NCBI GenBank assembly: GCA_964635975.1
Contig: CAZWPO010000018.1
Span: 1 to 60,989 of the forward strand
DNA: 60,989 bases
From: UBA5314 sp964635975
GTDB lineage: Bacteria > Bacillota > Syntrophomonadia > Syntrophomonadales > Syntrophomonadaceae
Direction of reading: 5' to 3'
Shown here: positions 15,476 through 24,289 of the stretch, one piece after another
Layout: each line of letters begins with the position of its first letter
Numbering within the stretch: the stretch's first letter is position 1
Position numbers and translations under genes: made by a program
Notes under the pieces: generated by a model
Databases searched by the model: none
What the model saw: only the letters and a program-made list of their open reading frames with translations
What the model was told of the DNA's origin: nothing

Positions 15476-16396
15476 TTGTCTTCGAGAAAAGACCGGGCTG
15501 CCAGGCGTGAAAAAAGAACGCGCATTATAAGGATAGTCTTACTGCTGTTGTTTATTTCGCTGATTATATCTGCATTCTACTGGGCTGGCCGAAAGCTGTA
15601 CGGTGATTATGTTCACAAACGGATGAATCTGGTGGCAGTAAGCTACGGAACCCTCAATGAACAACTCTATGGGCAGGCACTGGTAATCAATCGAGAGTAC
15701 CTGGTAACAGCATCTCAATCAGGCAGGTTTGAAAATCTGGTTAGCGACAACGATAGGGTAAGAAAAGGCCAGTCCCTGGGTTATTTGATCGCCGATAATA
15801 CCAAAGTAGATGTTGTTTCACCTTATACCGGCATATTCACCACCGACATCGATGGATTGGAAGATCTTTTTCAGAATCAGGTACTGAATGCCATTGGGCC
15901 GGAATCTTATCATTATCAGGCCCGTAAGGTCAATGCGGACAGTAATCTCAAAACGGGCGATCTTATCGGTAAAATTATCGACAACCTTCGGCCAAATTCT
16001 CTTATCATAAAAGCTGCTGATAACATAGATTTGCCTTTTAAAGCAGGTGATAGGGTCCAGGTATGGTCTGGCGAGCGGCAGTTGGGCATCGCGACAGTCA
16101 GAGAACTGAGACAGGACTCAATCACTTTAGCCTGGCTGGAGATGGATAATTTTTCCGAAGCACTGCTGGGGCAGCGCTATATAAATGTTATGGTGGAAAA
16201 TATCGACAAACCGGGATTTTTGGTGCCTATTGGTGCTATAATAAAAAACGGGCAGGAAAATATAGTATATTGTTACCGAGATGGGAAAATATACCCCCAA
16301 AGAATAATCATAATAAAAGAAAAAGAGGGGCAGGCCTTGATAAAAGGACTGGAGCTAAATGAAATGATAGTTGGCTATCCTCAGATTATTGAATGA
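15476..16396 (+). CDS. HlyD-like membrane-anchored adaptor protein
   Basis: 306 residues with a basic N-terminus, one transmembrane helix (about 21-40) and an extracytoplasmic region with lipoyl/barrel-sandwich features (YVVKGQSLGYLIAD-like turn, VVSPYTGIF, KTGDLIGKII, FLVPIGAIIKNG). It resembles HlyD-family periplasmic adaptors, but no transporter is adjacent. In related Clostridia a similar gene precedes yggS-sepF, so a cell-envelope or division role is plausible (inference). It starts at TTG and overlaps yggS by 4 bp. Confidence 0.7.
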   Translation: MSSRKDRAARREKRTRIIRIVLLLLFISLIISAFYWAGRKLYGDYVHKRMNLVAVSYGTLNEQLYGQALVINREYLVTASQSGRFENLVSDNDRVRKGQSLGYLIADNTKVDVVSPYTGIFTTDIDGLEDLFQNQVLNAIGPESYHYQARKVNADSNLKTGDLIGKIIDNLRPNSLIIKAADNIDLPFKAGDRVQVWSGERQLGIATVRELRQDSITLAWLEMDNFSEALLGQRYINVMVENIDKPGFLVPIGAIIKNGQENIVYCYRDGKIYPQRIIIIKEKEGQALIKGLELNEMIVGYPQIIE

Positions 16397-17085
16397 TTAC
16401 CGATAGGAAGAGCTTTATGCAGACCAGACTTCTTAGCATTTGGAATCGAATTGAAAAGGCCGCTGTTCAAAGCGGACGAACGGCTAAAGACATAACCCTG
16501 GTGGCAGTGAGCAAAACCGTTGATATAGATCAGGTCAGGATAGCCGCTCAATTAGGAATCGCGGATTTCGGAGAGAATCGGGTAGCCGAACTGGCTCGCA
16601 AACAGCAGGCATTTCCAGAGTTGCGATGGCATATGATTGGACGTCTGCAGACGAATAAAGTCAAGGATTTGGTGAGAAAAACCGTTCTCGTACATTCTCT
16701 GGACCGTTGGAACCTGGCCCAGGAACTGAATCACCGCGCCCAGCTAATGGAGTGCAGGATTGATGTTCTGCTTCAGGTCAACATTGCCGGTGAAGAACAA
16801 AAGGGGGGATTGGCTCCCGCCGATGTCGTGAGCTTTCTCGCTTCCATGGAAGAGCTTGAGGCTCTGCGGGTCATGGGGCTGATGACCATGGCTCCCGAAG
16901 TCAGCAATCCTGAGGATGTAAGGCCTATTTTCAGGGAACTATATCAAATCAAACGACAGTTGACAAAGAGGGAGTATAAACACGCCGAGCTCAAATACCT
17001 TTCCATGGGAATGTCGCAGGATTTTGAGGTCGCCATCCAGGAAGGATCTAATATAGTTAGGGTTGGAAGCGCCATTTTCACTTAA
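16393..17085 (+). CDS. yggS: PLP homeostasis protein YggS (YlmE)
   Basis: 230 residues, the usual length. The PLP-binding Lys is K41 in LVAVSKTVD, followed by FGENRVAEL, WHMIGRLQTNK and the C-terminal LSMGMSQDFEVAIQEGSN, all typical of the family. It has an alanine-racemase-like barrel without enzymatic activity and buffers pyridoxal phosphate. The ATG overlaps the upstream stop (ATGA), implying coupling. sepF follows after 59 bp. Confidence 0.95.
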   Translation: MITDRKSFMQTRLLSIWNRIEKAAVQSGRTAKDITLVAVSKTVDIDQVRIAAQLGIADFGENRVAELARKQQAFPELRWHMIGRLQTNKVKDLVRKTVLVHSLDRWNLAQELNHRAQLMECRIDVLLQVNIAGEEQKGGLAPADVVSFLASMEELEALRVMGLMTMAPEVSNPEDVRPIFRELYQIKRQLTKREYKHAELKYLSMGMSQDFEVAIQEGSNIVRVGSAIFT

Positions 17086-17144
17086 CTTTTCTTGCCCATT
17101 TTACGATACATATAAAGGAATGTGTTTTTAAGGAGGTTTTTATT

Positions 17145-17576
17145 ATGGGAATAGCGGACAAGGTTTGGTCCTGGCTGGGAGTAGCCGAGGAAGAAGTGCA
17201 CGAGGAAATAGTGCCACTAAATACCGGACTGGAGATAAATAATCGTCAGATGTCAAACGTTGTAAGCATTCATAGCAGCAACAAAACCATGAAGGTAGTG
17301 GTATGCGAGCCCCAGAGCTTTGATGAGGTTCAGTTGCTGGCTGATCATCTGAAAAATCGAAAACAGCTGATTGTTAATTTTGAAAACACCAACTCCGATG
17401 TAGCCAGGCGCATTATTGATTTTTTAAGCGGAGCTATCTATTCGCTGGAAGGAAGCTGCCAGCAGTTGGGAACTCACATCTTTATCTTTGCACCCAACAA
17501 TATGGAGATAACCCGCGACAATCGGTCCAACATCAGACGCCACGGCATGTGGAATCCTAACGGGGGTGACCGTTAA
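17145..17576 (+). CDS. sepF: Cell division protein SepF
   Basis: 143 residues. The N-terminal amphipathic membrane anchor (MGIADKVWSWLGVAEEE) and the SepF core (VVVCEPQSFDEVQLLADHLK, then VARRIIDFLSGAIYSLEGSC) are clear. SepF polymerises on the membrane and tethers FtsZ. A strong AAGGAGG precedes the ATG. It is followed without a gap by proC. Confidence 0.95.
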   Translation: MGIADKVWSWLGVAEEEVHEEIVPLNTGLEINNRQMSNVVSIHSSNKTMKVVVCEPQSFDEVQLLADHLKNRKQLIVNFENTNSDVARRIIDFLSGAIYSLEGSCQQLGTHIFIFAPNNMEITRDNRSNIRRHGMWNPNGGDR

Positions 17577-18383
17577 TTGAGCCTTTCCCTGGGAATTATC
17601 GGATGTGGGAAAATGGCCTATGCTATGCTTAAAGGTTTGATCAACACTAATGATTTTAACCTTGGAGCATTATATGTCAATGATGTAGATGCTGGACGCA
17701 CCGATCTTTTCTGTGCCGAGTTCAAGGCAACGGCCCTGGAGCCGAATGAACTGGTTAATAAGGCCGACACGATTATACTTGCGGTAAAACCCCAACAGAT
17801 TACTGATGTTCTGGCAGTGACCAGGGAAGCCTGGAATGATGAAAAACTACTTGTATCCATTGCCGCTGGGATCAAGACCGACACTATTGAGAACCTGCTG
17901 GCAACACCTATCCCGGTAGTTAGAGTCATGCCCAATACGCCCTGCCTGGTGAGCGCTGGAGTAGCAGCTTTTTGCCCGGGCCGCTTTGCCCGCAGCAAGG
18001 ATCTGAAACTGGTTGGCGAAATCTTTAGAACCACGGGAATAGCCGTGGCGACCGAGGAGAAAAACATGGATGCTGTGACAGCGGTATCGGGTAGTGGACC
18101 GGCTTATGTCTTCCTGGTCGTGGAAGCGATGATTAATGCTGCCGTCCAGGTCGGGTTAGATATCAATACAGCACGACAATTGGTCTTGAAAACTATTTCC
18201 GGGAGCATTAAAATGTTGGAGGAAACCGGTGAACATCCAGCCATTCTCCGTGAGCAGGTTAGCTCTCCGGCGGGGACTACGATTGCGGGGATTAAAGAGT
18301 TGGAAGCCAATGGGTTGCGCGTTGCGTTTTTTGAAGCAATAGAAAAGGCCTATAATAGGTCCATAGAATTAGGTAATAAATAG
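17577..18383 (+). CDS. proC: Pyrroline-5-carboxylate reductase
   Basis: 268 residues. The Rossmann NAD(P) motif is GIIGCGKMA, with VRVMPNTPC and the C-terminal signature EQVSSPAGTTIAGIKELE. It catalyses the last step of proline synthesis, reducing P5C with NAD(P)H. The start is TTG, directly after the sepF stop, with GGGGGTGA in the last sepF codons. Its position inside the ylm cluster is common in Firmicutes. Confidence 0.95.
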   Translation: MSLSLGIIGCGKMAYAMLKGLINTNDFNLGALYVNDVDAGRTDLFCAEFKATALEPNELVNKADTIILAVKPQQITDVLAVTREAWNDEKLLVSIAAGIKTDTIENLLATPIPVVRVMPNTPCLVSAGVAAFCPGRFARSKDLKLVGEIFRTTGIAVATEEKNMDAVTAVSGSGPAYVFLVVEAMINAAVQVGLDINTARQLVLKTISGSIKMLEETGEHPAILREQVSSPAGTTIAGIKELEANGLRVAFFEAIEKAYNRSIELGNK

Positions 18384-18403
18384 CAGGTTAAGGGAGGACT
18401 CCC

Positions 18404-18664
18404 GTGGGCAGTTATTCTATCGGCGGTATTTTGTTGACTGCTTTAATGGTATTTAAGTGGTTAGTTATAATAAGGTGCTTCCTGTCGTTCATTCCTCACA
18501 ATCCCTATCAACCGATCATTAAGTTTATTTACGATGTGACGGAACCGTTAATGGCCCCATTCAGGAGAATCTTGCCCTCGACTGGAGGAATTGATTTCTC
18601 GCCTATATTATTATTTGTGGTGATACAAGTGTTGGAAAGAGTTGTGGCAATATATTTCTGGTAG
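18404..18664 (+). CDS. yggT: YggT family membrane protein (YlmG)
   Basis: 86 residues with two transmembrane helices separated by the family signature FIPHNPYQPIIKFIYDVTEP and PFRRILPSTGGIDFSPILLF. YggT/YlmG proteins affect osmotic tolerance and nucleoid or plastid division, with unclear biochemistry. The GTG start follows AAGGGAGG. It lies between proC and the U32 gene on one transcript. Confidence 0.92.
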   Translation: MGSYSIGGILLTALMVFKWLVIIRCFLSFIPHNPYQPIIKFIYDVTEPLMAPFRRILPSTGGIDFSPILLFVVIQVLERVVAIYFW

Positions 18665-18691
18665 TGGATTTATTTGAGGAGAGAAACAATA

Positions 18692-20593
18692 ATGTCCAAA
18701 GCAAATATCGAACTTCTGGCTCCAGCAGGAAAGTGGGAGGTCCTGGAAGCGGTAACCCGGGCAGGTGCTGATGCCGTTTATCTAGGAGGTAAGAGATTTA
18801 ATATGCGCCTGCTCCGGCCAGAATTTAATTTTTCAGACCAGGAACTGGCAAAAGCAGCCGACTACTTGCACGCTAAGGGGAAAAAGCTCTATGTGACGGT
18901 AAACAATCTCTATCTGGATCATGAGTTAAAAAACCTGGCTGAGTACCTGCGGATGCTTGAAGGGATCGGTGTGGATGCACTTATCGTTCAAGACCTTGGA
19001 GTTATAGAGCTTTATAAGAAACTGGGTCTAAGCGTCCCTATGCATGCCAGTGTGCAGATGAGTTTTGCCAATTCTTCTGCGGTTCGCTTTCTGGAGAACA
19101 AAGGGTTTACTAGAGTGGTTTTGTCTAAGAACTTAACCCTGGAGGAGATAAGCTCTATCCATAGAAAGACGAGTCTGGGAATAGAATATTTTGCCCATGG
19201 GGATCTTTGTGTATCCCATACCGGGCAGTGCTATATGAGCAGCTTTTTTAAGGGTGAAGGCCCAAACCGCGGACGCTGCATTAAGTCGTGCCGCTGGCTA
19301 TACAAGCTGCACGGTCCTGGCGAGGGTGATGAAGCAAGATACCACCTGGCTTGCAAGGACTTGTGCGTATTTGATATACTGCCCAGGCTTATCGAAGCCG
19401 GCGTCAGCTCCCTAAAGATCGAAGGGCGTATGCGGGATTCGGATTACCTGACCCATCTTATCACGATATATCGCCGGGCATTGGATGGAATAATCCAGAA
19501 TAACGGGTACGACGACTGGAAAGAGGACCAGGAGAAACTACAAGCCAGGAGGATCAGGGACTTTAGCTACTGCAACCTGTTGGGTATTCCCGGGCCAGAA
19601 GCCATAGATCGCAGCGGCGAAAGGGAGCCTATATTTATATCTAGAGAATGTCTGGTACAGGAAGCAAATCAAAGGATTATCCACCCTGAGCATATTGATG
19701 AAGTATTTCCTCAAGATGTTCAGATGAGCGTCAAAGTAGGGGATCCTGAAAGCCTGCTGGTGGCATGTCAGGCAGGCGTACAAACCATCATCTTACCAGG
19801 AGAAGAGATTCGTCAGAGCCGCTTTCGCTGGCAGGACAGCGACATAGGAGAAGCAGTGAAGACAGCCCATAGCCATGGCTGCAAGGTGCTGATGGAGACC
19901 CCCCGAGTCGTGAGTGAAAAGGACTTGGAGAGAACCAGAAAACTTATTCAACGATGGGGACCTGTTTTAGACGGATTGCTCGTTAACGACCTGGGCTCTA
20001 TGGAAGAAGCGATAAAATCCGGATTTAATGTCCAAACGGGATACGGTCTGAATGTATTTAACCGCGGTGCGGCGGTCTTTCTGACGGGCCAGGGGGTAAG
20101 ATGTGTAACTGCTTCTCTGGAGTTGGGATTTGCAAACCTACTGGAGCTTCTTGCTCCTGAATTAAACATCGAAATATTAGTACATGGCCCGCTCTGCGGT
20201 ATGATAAATGACAGCTGTCCGGCTAGTTTTTACGATGACCCGGAGATGGATACGTGCCAGTCCAGATGCATGCAAAAAGACTATGCTCTGGAAGACACCA
20301 ACGGGCAAAAATTGATATTGCGCAGTGATCAGCAATGTCGGACCTACGTATATTTCCCTGGAGAGCTCTGCAACATAGGTTTGCTGCCGGACCTGATCAG
20401 GAAAGGACTGCAATGTCTCAGGATAGATGGCCAGTTTTATTCGAGCGTGGAACTGGCAGCGATTATTAGCACTTATAAGGGAGCATTAAACGACCTGGCC
20501 GAAAAGCATTGGGATATAGACGAATATATGGGAAAATTACGGGCTCTGGTATCTGATGGGCTAACCGTTCTGCCGGACCAGGTTAGCCTGTAG
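18692..20593 (+). CDS. Peptidase U32-family protein with DUF3656-like C-terminus
   Basis: 633 residues from the ATG after TTGAGGAGA. The N-terminal U32 domain (IELLAPAGKWEVLEAVTRAG, LYVTVNNLY, YFAHGDLCVSHTGQCYMSS) is followed by Cys-rich GRCIKSCRWLY and CKDLC, then a second TIM-barrel-like half with HGPLCGMINDSCPASF. Characterised long U32 proteins (RlhA, TrhP) are rRNA or tRNA hydroxylases with an iron-sulfur site, so an RNA-modification role is more likely than collagenase activity (inference). I cannot tell which subfamily it is from sequence alone. It lies in the ylm cluster between yggT and divIVA. Confidence 0.85.
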   Translation: MSKANIELLAPAGKWEVLEAVTRAGADAVYLGGKRFNMRLLRPEFNFSDQELAKAADYLHAKGKKLYVTVNNLYLDHELKNLAEYLRMLEGIGVDALIVQDLGVIELYKKLGLSVPMHASVQMSFANSSAVRFLENKGFTRVVLSKNLTLEEISSIHRKTSLGIEYFAHGDLCVSHTGQCYMSSFFKGEGPNRGRCIKSCRWLYKLHGPGEGDEARYHLACKDLCVFDILPRLIEAGVSSLKIEGRMRDSDYLTHLITIYRRALDGIIQNNGYDDWKEDQEKLQARRIRDFSYCNLLGIPGPEAIDRSGEREPIFISRECLVQEANQRIIHPEHIDEVFPQDVQMSVKVGDPESLLVACQAGVQTIILPGEEIRQSRFRWQDSDIGEAVKTAHSHGCKVLMETPRVVSEKDLERTRKLIQRWGPVLDGLLVNDLGSMEEAIKSGFNVQTGYGLNVFNRGAAVFLTGQGVRCVTASLELGFANLLELLAPELNIEILVHGPLCGMINDSCPASFYDDPEMDTCQSRCMQKDYALEDTNGQKLILRSDQQCRTYVYFPGELCNIGLLPDLIRKGLQCLRIDGQFYSSVELAAIISTYKGALNDLAEKHWDIDEYMGKLRALVSDGLTVLPDQVSL

Positions 20594-20658
20594 GACAATC
20601 AGTAGCGGCGACAGGATGTGCATTTCTATAGAGTCAAAGGATGACAGGGAGGGGTAAA

Positions 20659-21156
20659 ATGATTACGGCAATCGAAATCCGCAGTCAGCAATTCAACAAA
20701 GCCCTTCGGGGTTATAGTGAAGAAGAGGTAAAACAATACCTTACTAATCTCGCCCAGGATTACGAAAAACTCTATAGTGAAAATGCCGAGCTGCGGGAGA
20801 AAATTCAGCGTCTGGAATATGATTTAAACAAGTATAGACGAATGGAAGAATCTATGAATAATTCCCTCATCCTTGCCCAGCAGACAGCTGAAGAACTGAA
20901 GAACACCTCCCGCCGGGAAGCGGCCTTGATGCTGGATGAGGCGAAAAAGAAAATTTCGGATATTATGCTGGTGTATCAAGAAGTAATCAAACGTCTCAAC
21001 ATATTCAATGCTGAACTTAGGGGTCAGATCAGTGCTCATTTGGAACTTTTAGACAAGAACTTCGCCAAGGCTGAGGAGATGTCAAATTTCTTCTATAATG
21101 CCGACATAAAAATCGCTATGGAAAACCTGGAAAAAATCAAGGCGGAGGAAATCTAA
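20659..21156 (+). CDS. divIVA: Septum site/polar protein DivIVA
   Basis: 165 residues. The membrane-binding N-terminal domain (IRSQQFNKALRGYSEEEVKQ) is followed by a long coiled coil (YEKLYSENAELREKIQRLEY) and a second helix that ends acidic. DivIVA marks curved membrane at poles and septa. The start is the ATG preceded by GGGAGGGG; the upstream in-frame ATG lacks that spacing. Its stop overlaps the next ATG by one base. Confidence 0.92.
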   Translation: MITAIEIRSQQFNKALRGYSEEEVKQYLTNLAQDYEKLYSENAELREKIQRLEYDLNKYRRMEESMNNSLILAQQTAEELKNTSRREAALMLDEAKKKISDIMLVYQEVIKRLNIFNAELRGQISAHLELLDKNFAKAEEMSNFFYNADIKIAMENLEKIKAEEI

Positions 21157-21446
21157 TGGCGCTCAACATCCAGGAAGGGAATAAGGCTTTGATCCTGGAG
21201 GTCAAAGTCCTGCCGCGCGCGTCTCGCAACCAGATCGTGGGAGAACAGGAGGGGATGCTCAGGGTGAAATTGACTGCCCCCCCCGTCGACGGTGAAGCAA
21301 ATCAGTCTCTGATAGAATTCCTAGCCCACCAGCTAAAAGTCCCCAAGAAAAATCTGCATATTTTGAGGGGCGATAGCTCCCGCCAGAAGCTTCTTGAAAT
21401 AAGCGGCCTGGACAAAGAGGAACTTCTAAAGCGACTTGGCGTGTAG
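21156..21446 (+). CDS. DUF167 / YggU family protein
   Basis: 96 residues with the family signatures EVKVLPRASRNQIVG, LRVKLTAPPVDGEANQSLI and LRGDSSRQKLLEI. Function is unknown; the gene is a frequent last member of yggS-sepF-yggT clusters. It overlaps the divIVA stop by one base. A hairpin terminator lies about 50 bp downstream. Confidence 0.92.
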   Translation: MALNIQEGNKALILEVKVLPRASRNQIVGEQEGMLRVKLTAPPVDGEANQSLIEFLAHQLKVPKKNLHILRGDSSRQKLLEISGLDKEELLKRLGV

Positions 21447-21493
21447 GCTAACCAAGGGGAGTTCTTTTTATCTGCTGCATCAATACCCAACAA

Positions 21494-21530
21494 GAGCCAA
21501 CGAGGTATCAATCCTGGATTGGCTCATTTT
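21494..21530 (+). terminator. Terminator of the ylm/divIVA cluster
   Basis: GAGCCAA/TTGGCTC 7-bp stem with an 18-nt loop, followed by ATTTTCATTT. Confidence 0.6.
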
Positions 21531-21567
21531 CATTTCTATTGATATCATTGGCGTGCATTAACGGCAT

Positions 21568-21608
21568 AAAAAGAACAGGGAGGATTTATTCCGCCCTGTT
21601 CTTTTTAT
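21568..21608. terminator. Strong bidirectional terminator
   Basis: AAAAAGAACAGGG pairs with CCCTGTTCTTTTT (13 bp) around a 13-nt loop, giving U tracts on both strands. Confidence 0.85.
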
Positions 21609-21980
21609 GATAGTGAAAAAATTATTTGGCTATTGGTCAATATCAAAAAAAGGACGTTGCTTTCTTGGTCGATGCGAGTGTATTTNNNNNNNNNNNNNNN
21701 NNNNNNNNNNNNNNNNNNNNNNNNNNNNNNNNNNNNNNNNNNNNNNNNNNNNNNNNNNNNNNNNNNNNNNNNNNNNNNNNNNNNNTTTGTCGCAATTTTA
21801 CGGGAGGAATGCCCGGTATCGGCGAAGAATACATGTCAACGTCAACAATGTTAAAAATTGGTTAAAAAACCTAATAATACTACATGCGGAATGAGATTAA
21901 TTAGTTAATCCAAAATCAGAAGGGCGTAGCACATATCCCTTTTAACATAAACAATTTAACAATATTGGAGGGTTTTAAGA
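21609..21980. other. Assembly gap of 100 N with short flanks
   Basis: Bases 21686-21785 are N, a typical fixed-size scaffold gap, so the real distance is unknown and any frame crossing it is artificial. Right of the gap an open frame ends within 75 bp (..MPGIGEEYMSTSTMLKIG then stop) and could be the tail of a gene lost in the gap. Nothing else is recognised apart from the GGAGGG site of the next gene. Confidence 0.9.
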
Positions 21981-23042
21981 ATGAAGAGAGGCGTAGTGGC
22001 TGTTTTATTAGTCCTGGCATTGACCTGCGGGTTGGGTGTTGGAATTGTTTGTGCAGCTGAAAAAACATCCGTGGCAGCACCATCTGATGTGACTGCTACC
22101 AGTTATGCAACAGAAATCATTCTAAACTGGAAAGATAATGCCAGTAACGAAAGCGGCTTTGAGATTGAACGCAAGGTCGAAGGAGGAAGCTACAAAAAGA
22201 TTGACAAAGTTGGCGAATCTATCACTATCTTTACAGACAGCGGCCTGGCAACTGAAACAAAATACTACTATAGAATACGGGCATACAAGGATAGTACGTT
22301 TTCTGATTACTCGAAGGAAGTATCAGCATCCACCAAGAAAGCTGGTGCTGATGAATCCATAAAAACACCAGCCAGCCTCAAAGCTGAGGACAAATCAGGA
22401 ACCGAAATCGTTCTCAGTTGGACTGATTCATCGGACAATGAGACCGGTTTTATTGTCGAAAGGAAAACCGGATCATTAGAATTTGCTGAAGTTGGTACTG
22501 TAAAGGCCAATATAACAACATTTAATGATAATGGGCTGCAAAGTGAAACGAAATATATATACCGGGTAAAAGCAGTTAATGCAAAAGGAGAATCTCCTTA
22601 CTCGGATGAGGCTTCGGCCAAGACTCAGGCTAAAGTAAGCCCTAAAATAATAGTATTTCATATCGGGAATACCACATATACGGTTAACGGCGTCGTTAAT
22701 CAAATGGATGTAGCTCCGGTTATTATTAATAATCGTTGTTATCTCCCCGTTCGGTATGTTGCAGAACCGCTTGGCGCCACGGTAAGCTGGGACCAAGCAA
22801 GCTCCACAGTAAAAGTCGTACTGGCTCCCAATACTATAGAAATGCAGGTTGGAAACCATATTGCCAGGGTCAATGGCGTAGATACTCCAATTACGGATGA
22901 TCCTCAAATAACTCCCATCATAAGCAGTAATCGTCTGCTTGTACCTATGTCATTCCTGGCTAACGGCCTGGGATGTGAAACTACATGGGATGCTCAAAAG
23001 CAGGAAATCACAGTTGCTTATCCTAAACCATCAAAAATTTAA
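21981..23042 (+). CDS. Secreted protein with two Fn3 domains and a copper-amine-oxidase-N-like stalk domain
   Basis: 353 residues. A Sec signal peptide (RGVVAVLLVLALTCGLGVG, cleavage near AAE) is followed by two fibronectin type III repeats (about 35-118 and 124-213; paired motifs ESGFEIERK / ETGFIVERK and TKYYYRI / TKYIYRV). The C-terminal stalk domain holds two half repeats (FHIGNTTYTVNGVV and RCYLPVRYVAEPLGA; QVGNHIARVNGVD and RLLVPMSFLANGLG). Such stalk domains are very common in secreted proteins of syntrophic and thermophilic Firmicutes and probably mediate surface interaction. No catalytic motif is seen. It starts after TTGGAGGG and is followed by a terminator, so it is monocistronic. 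Confidence 0.85.
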   Translation: MKRGVVAVLLVLALTCGLGVGIVCAAEKTSVAAPSDVTATSYATEIILNWKDNASNESGFEIERKVEGGSYKKIDKVGESITIFTDSGLATETKYYYRIRAYKDSTFSDYSKEVSASTKKAGADESIKTPASLKAEDKSGTEIVLSWTDSSDNETGFIVERKTGSLEFAEVGTVKANITTFNDNGLQSETKYIYRVKAVNAKGESPYSDEASAKTQAKVSPKIIVFHIGNTTYTVNGVVNQMDVAPVIINNRCYLPVRYVAEPLGATVSWDQASSTVKVVLAPNTIEMQVGNHIARVNGVDTPITDDPQITPIISSNRLLVPMSFLANGLGCETTWDAQKQEITVAYPKPSKI

Positions 23043-23062
23043 CTCAAATAATTTACTAATTA

Positions 23063-23100
23063 AAGGAGCGGTGCGCAAGGAGGCGCATCTGCTTCTTTTT
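23063..23100 (+). terminator. Terminator after the Fn3/stalk gene
   Basis: GAGC..GTGCGC pairs imperfectly with GCGCAT..GCTTC; the inner TGCGC/GCGCA is perfect and CTTTTT follows. Confidence 0.65.
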
Positions 23101-23331
23101 GATCTAGTGCGATCGTCGAAGTGGACGGCGCTGGACCGGTGAGAAAGCACAGAGCCTTCTTCCCCTATAGTCAGAGCAGCTTAGAAGTGATTTTGCGAAG
23201 CGCATTTATAAAATTTCCTGTTCTGTTGCGGTTTGAGATGTTACTATGATACAGGCGAAAAATTTTTCGACTGGGGCAGAATCCAGGATTATTTGACAGG
23301 ATGCCGGAGTCAGGCATCAGGGAGGATGTAG

Positions 23332-24219
23332 ATGATAAAAATAATGGCAGATTCAACCTGTGATTTGTCACAGGACCTTGTTGATAAATACGACATAAGT
23401 ATCGTGCCTCTGACTATCACAATGGATGACCGGGTATACAGGGACAAGATCGATATTTCTGCTGATGACTTTTATGAAATAATGAGTTCGCTTAAGAAAC
23501 CGCCAACAACTGCAATGCCCAATCCTACTGACTATATCGATGTTTTCTTGAAGACCCTAAACGAAGGGAACACAGAGATATTGTGTATATGTATGTCCAG
23601 TGGAACCAGCGGAGCTTATTCAGCAGCGCTTATGGCCAGGCAGCAGTTCTTTGAAGAATATCCCGGCTCTCCTCTGAAAATTCATATCGTTGATTCTAAA
23701 AGTATGAGCCACGGCAGCGGCTGGCTCATACTAAAAAGTGCTCGCTTACGGGAGAAAGGAGCAAGTTTTGAAGAGCTGATAGAATTCAATGAAACTTACA
23801 AATGGAGAGTGAAGCACTTCTTGGCAGTAGATGACATGGATCATTTAATAAGGAGCGGCCGATTGTCTAATGTCGGGGCCTTTTTAGGCAGGCTTTTCAA
23901 TGTTAAACCCATTATGAGCATGAAAGACGGTCGGGGCGCGATAGTTGCCAAGGAGCGCGGTCGGAAAAAAGTTTTGGAACATTATGCCAGGGAGTTTAAC
24001 CGGAGAGTTGACCGTGATATGAGCGATTTTGTGATTATCGGCTATACTTCCGAGATAGGGGTAGCCCGGGAACTGTATGCAATTGTCCGCGAGAAATGTG
24101 ATTTTTCTGGTGAGATCTTTATTATGCAAATGGGTGCAGTGGTGGGAACCCATGTGGGACCTGGCGGTATTTCTATGTTTTTTGTGGAGAAGAGCAACAA
24201 GGGACCCCGGCAGTCTTAG
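23332..24219 (+). CDS. DegV family fatty-acid-binding protein
   Basis: 295 residues. Family signatures are IMADSTCDLSQDLVDKY, TAMPNPTDY, CICMSSGTSGAYSAA, DSKSMSHGSG and the C-terminal GAVVGTHVGPG. DegV/FakB proteins bind a fatty acid and present it to the kinase FakA; no fakA is adjacent, and many genomes carry several such paralogues. The ATG follows GGGAGGATG. The gene faces the DMT transporter tail to tail. Confidence 0.9.
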   Translation: MIKIMADSTCDLSQDLVDKYDISIVPLTITMDDRVYRDKIDISADDFYEIMSSLKKPPTTAMPNPTDYIDVFLKTLNEGNTEILCICMSSGTSGAYSAALMARQQFFEEYPGSPLKIHIVDSKSMSHGSGWLILKSARLREKGASFEELIEFNETYKWRVKHFLAVDDMDHLIRSGRLSNVGAFLGRLFNVKPIMSMKDGRGAIVAKERGRKKVLEHYAREFNRRVDRDMSDFVIIGYTSEIGVARELYAIVREKCDFSGEIFIMQMGAVVGTHVGPGGISMFFVEKSNKGPRQS

Positions 24220-24289
24220 GCTGGGAACAAATCATAACGGCAATATTTCTGCAGGCAACCTCCTATCTCACAGGTGCAAACAGCCAGCA

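Noticed and set aside
18692..20593. Secreted collagenase
   Set aside because: No signal peptide; the long U32 form with Cys clusters fits cytosolic RNA-modification relatives better.
21607..21894. Open frames spanning the N run
   Set aside because: They exist only because N codons do not encode stops; the gap size is arbitrary.
21981..23042. Copper amine oxidase enzyme
   Set aside because: Only the non-catalytic N-terminal stalk-type domain is present; there is no catalytic domain or topaquinone motif.
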